Assembly (NCBI RefSeq): GCF_028649435.1
Contig: NZ_JAQSIN010000002.1
Direction: 5' to 3' (one strand)
Length of the DNA: 64,000 bases
DNA from: Curvibacter microcysteis
Lineage (GTDB): Bacteria > Pseudomonadota > Gammaproteobacteria > Burkholderiales > Burkholderiaceae_C
How positions within the stretch are numbered: the first letter of the stretch is position 1; every line of letters begins with the position of its first letter. The notes below the pieces were generated by a model, which was not told where the DNA came from, searched no databases, and saw only the letters and a program-made list of their open reading frames with translations. Position numbers and translations under genes: made by a program. Of the stretch, positions 62,052 to 64,000 are shown one piece after another.

Positions 62052-63470
62052 ATGCTCACACTCAGCCCTGAACTCCAGACTCCCTTGGTCAGCCAGATCG
62101 TGGACGGCCTGCGGGGCCTGATTGCCGGCCAGGTGCTCAAACCCGGCAGCAAGCTGCCTTCCATCCGCGCTTTTGCCGTCACCCACGGCGTCAGCGTGTT
62201 CACCGTGGTCGAGGCCTATGACCGCCTGGTGGCCCAGGGCTGGCTGGTGTCGCGCGCCAATGCGGGCTTTTTCGTCAAGCGCCGCGACGAGGGAGGACCC
62301 TTGGTAGGCGCGGCGTCGGTGGCGCGCGAAGCGCCCCGTTTTGATGCACGCTGGTACCTCAAGCAGATTTTTGAGAACCGCAACCTGCCGCTCAAGCCCG
62401 GTTGTGGCTGGTTGCCGCACGATTGGTTGTTTGGTGACGCGGTGCGGCGCAGCATGCGCCAGCTCTCCAACGAGGGGCCGGAACTCGACGGCTACGGCCT
62501 GCCTTCGGGCCACATGGCGCTGCGCATGATGATTGCCGAGTCCCTGGCCGAGCACCAGATCGCCGTCGAAGCCGAGCAGGTGCTGCTGACCCATGGCTCC
62601 AGCCAGGCGCTGGACCTGGTGGCGCGGCGGGTGCTGAAGCCCGGTGATGCCGTGCTGGTCGACGACCCCGGCTACCCCAATTTGCTGTTCATGCTGCACT
62701 TCGTGGGCGCGCGCCCGATCGGCGTGCCGCGCACGCCCACGGGTTACGACCTGGTGGCGCTGGAGGCCTTGATCCTTGAACACAAGCCCAAGGCTTTTTT
62801 CACCCAGCCTCGGCTGCAAAGCCCCACCTGCTCGATGGCCTCGGCGGCCCACCTGCACCGCCTGCTGCAATTGGCGGAGCAGCATGACTTCCTGCTGGTC
62901 GAGAACGACCTCTACGCCGACATGGACGCCAGCTCCCGGCCCTCCCTGGCCAGCCTGGACCAGTTGCGCCGGGTGGTCTACATCGGCAGCTATTCCAAGA
63001 CCATTTCACCCAACCTGCGCGTGGGCTACCTGCTGGCCCGGCCTGACTTGCTGGCCGAGTTGGTGCAGCTGAAGATGATCGCGGGCCTGACCTCCTCGGA
63101 CATTGCCGAGCGGGTGACCTTTGGCGTCATCACCGACGGGCGTTGGCGCAAGCACCTCAAGTCCTTGCGCGACCGCCTGGCCGAGGCCCACCGCCAGGTC
63201 GGGCGGCGCCTGGACAGCCTGGGTTTTGAGCTCTTTCACGAGCCCGAGGCTGGCATGTACCTGTGGGCACGCCACCCCGACCTGCCCGACAGCGCCGAGC
63301 TGTCGCAGCTGGGCACGCAAGAGGGCATCATGCTCGGCCCGGGCCAGTTGTTTTTGGTCGAACCGCGCCCCACGGGCTGGCTGCGCTTCAACGTCGCCTT
63401 CAGCGAGGACGAGCGCCTGTGGCGCTTTCTGGCCCAGCGCATCGAGCAAGGCCAGCAGCTCGCCCAGTGA
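62052..63470 (+). CDS. MocR/GabR-type regulator (GntR wHTH + aminotransferase-like domain), 472 aa
   Basis: A PLP-dependent regulator that probably controls the gab operon it faces. The N-terminal winged helix (about 10-75: VSQIVDGLRGLIAGQVLKPG, LPSIRAFAVTHGVSVFTVVE) is joined to an aminotransferase fold with LTHGSSQALDLVARRVL, DDPGYPNLLF and the PLP lysine K316 in IGSYSKTISPN. As with Bacillus GabR, GABA could react with PLP on this lysine and switch gabTD on; that is inference from position and family. The ATG at 62052 is chosen over earlier in-frame codons because it directly precedes the helix. The gene is followed by alaS after 127 bases. Confidence 0.92.
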   Translation: MLTLSPELQTPLVSQIVDGLRGLIAGQVLKPGSKLPSIRAFAVTHGVSVFTVVEAYDRLVAQGWLVSRANAGFFVKRRDEGGPLVGAASVAREAPRFDARWYLKQIFENRNLPLKPGCGWLPHDWLFGDAVRRSMRQLSNEGPELDGYGLPSGHMALRMMIAESLAEHQIAVEAEQVLLTHGSSQALDLVARRVLKPGDAVLVDDPGYPNLLFMLHFVGARPIGVPRTPTGYDLVALEALILEHKPKAFFTQPRLQSPTCSMASAAHLHRLLQLAEQHDFLLVENDLYADMDASSRPSLASLDQLRRVVYIGSYSKTISPNLRVGYLLARPDLLAELVQLKMIAGLTSSDIAERVTFGVITDGRWRKHLKSLRDRLAEAHRQVGRRLDSLGFELFHEPEAGMYLWARHPDLPDSAELSQLGTQEGIMLGPGQLFLVEPRPTGWLRFNVAFSEDERLWRFLAQRIEQGQQLAQ

Positions 63471-63485
63471 GGCGGCGCCAAATCC

Positions 63486-63491
63486 TATAAT
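63486..63491 (+). promoter_or_regulatory. -10 element upstream of alaS
   Basis: A perfect TATAAT lies 106 bases before the alaS start codon; a recognisable -35 is missing. The leader downstream is GC-rich. Confidence 0.5.
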
Positions 63492-63539
63492 CCGGGGTTT
63501 GGCCCGACCGGCCACAGGCCGGGTGCACAGGGCACGACC

Positions 63540-63566
63540 GGGGCGGTTGGCGTCCCGAGCCGCCCC
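63540..63566 (+). other. Hairpin in the alaS leader
   Basis: GGGGCGG (63540-63546) pairs with CCGCCCC (63560-63566). A smaller stem (CCGGCC/GGCCGG) lies just upstream around 63510-63525. Neither is followed by T, so no attenuator is claimed. Confidence 0.4.
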
Positions 63567-63596
63567 TCTCATCCCAGAACGATCCGTTGGCACCTC

Positions 63597-64000
63597 ATGA
63601 GCACACCTAACATCACCGTCGCGCAGATCCGCAAGACCTTCCTTGACTTCTTCGCCTCCAAGGGCCACACCGTGGTGGCGTCGAGCTCGCTGGTGCCGGG
63701 CAATGACCCGACGCTGATGTTCACCAATTCCGGCATGGTGCAGTTCAAGGACGTGTTCCTCGGCACCGACAAGCGCCCTTACGTTCGCGCGGCCTCGGTG
63801 CAGGCCTGCCTGCGTGCCGGTGGCAAGCACAACGACCTGGAGAACGTGGGCTACACCGCGCGCCACCACACCTTCTTTGAAATGCTGGGCAACTGGAGCT
63901 TTGGCGACTACTTCAAGCGCGAATCGCTGAAGTGGGCCTGGGAGCTGCTGACCGAGGTCTACAAGCTGCCGGCGGACAAGCTCTGGGCCACGGTCTACAT
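63597..64000 (+). CDS. alaS: Alanine--tRNA ligase, N-terminal part (cut by window end)
   Basis: The class II synthetase that charges tRNA-Ala. The first 134 residues are present: MSTPNITVAQIRKTFLDFFA, SSSLVPGNDPTLMFTNSGM, VQFKDVFLG and the motif 1-2 region RAGGKHNDLENVGYTARHHT, FFEMLGNWSFGDYFK. These are unmistakable for AlaRS. The gene runs off the window. It starts with ATG at 63597 after a structured leader with a -10 TATAAT. Monocistronic as far as can be seen. Confidence 0.97.
   Translation, partial: MSTPNITVAQIRKTFLDFFASKGHTVVASSSLVPGNDPTLMFTNSGMVQFKDVFLGTDKRPYVRAASVQACLRAGGKHNDLENVGYTARHHTFFEMLGNWSFGDYFKRESLKWAWELLTEVYKLPADKLWATVY

Noticed and set aside
60585..62885. A possible 766-residue protein made by extending gabT upstream
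   Set aside because: The upstream 335 codons run antisense through the MocR regulator gene and its intergenic operator and show no similarity to aminotransferases; the gabT domain begins at 61880.

Overview
The window looks like chromosomal DNA from a betaproteobacterium of the order Burkholderiales, most probably the family Comamonadaceae. This is inferred from the very GC-rich sequence with G/C-ending codons, an orphan Bug/TctC-type binding protein, the order pcm - rhodanese - tolC next to waaA, and ordinary housekeeping genes (lpdA, prpE, pdxH, msrA, alaS). I see no phage, insertion sequence, CRISPR array or rRNA operon. Coding density is high; the longest stretch without a protein gene (about 336 bases, 51882-52217) holds a tRNA-Gly gene and its terminator.

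Layout. 1-6.7 kb: the 3' part of lpdA, a frameshifted nucleotidyltransferase with a small partner, an EVE-domain protein, an FMN reductase, a GNAT acetyltransferase, an OsmC protein, a MocR/PdxR-type regulator and an orphan Bug protein. 6.9-11.5 kb: a translationally coupled five-gene operon (DUF2141 protein, LolD/MacB-type ATPase, FtsX/LolE-type permease, LolA-like carrier, outer-membrane protein) that looks like a dedicated inner-to-outer membrane export route with no assigned cargo. 11.5-14.1 kb: an NlpC/P60 peptidase, an isochorismatase-family hydrolase and an HD-GYP protein preceded by a perfect FNR/ANR box. 14.3-19.4 kb: an AcrAB-type pump (lipoprotein adaptor and RND permease) divergent from a TetR regulator, with an 18-bp perfect dyad between them. 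19.6-26.1 kb: prpE, a DUF1345 membrane protein and a 1268-residue membrane PAS-GGDEF-EAL protein. 26.3-29.6 kb: an alkylation-repair operon (Ada-AlkA fusion, Ogt) ending in a DMT-family exporter. 29.8-32.6 kb: phosphomannomutase/phosphoglucomutase and waaA (sugar-phosphate and LPS synthesis). 32.7-40.3 kb: one compact operon tetR - adaptor - RND pump - pcm - rhodanese - tolC. 40.4-46.8 kb: msrA, a small envelope protein, a ZnuD-like TonB-dependent receptor, an AEC permease, pdxH and an RluA-type pseudouridine synthase.

46.8-51.9 kb is a catabolic locus: an oxidoisomerase-like dehydrogenase, a RuBisCO-like protein and a DUF1537 kinase, with RidA downstream and a divergent FadR-type GntR regulator. 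This set matches the known D-apionate route (ApnO -> OiaK -> OiaX). 51.9-53.6 kb: tRNA-Gly(CCC) and a porin. 53.7-63.5 kb: a seven-gene operon gabT - ABC ATPase - binding protein - two permeases - guanidinobutyrase/agmatinase-type ureohydrolase - gabD, divergent from a MocR/GabR-type regulator. Together it encodes uptake of a cationic amine and conversion of 4-guanidinobutyrate (or a relative) through GABA and succinate semialdehyde to succinate. The window ends in the first 134 codons of alaS.

The best candidates for something under-described are the five-gene Lol-like operon, the RuBisCO-like protein locus, the guanidinobutyrate/GABA regulon with its repeat operators, and the FNR-box-controlled HD-GYP gene. 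All functional calls come from reading sequence motifs; no database search was run.
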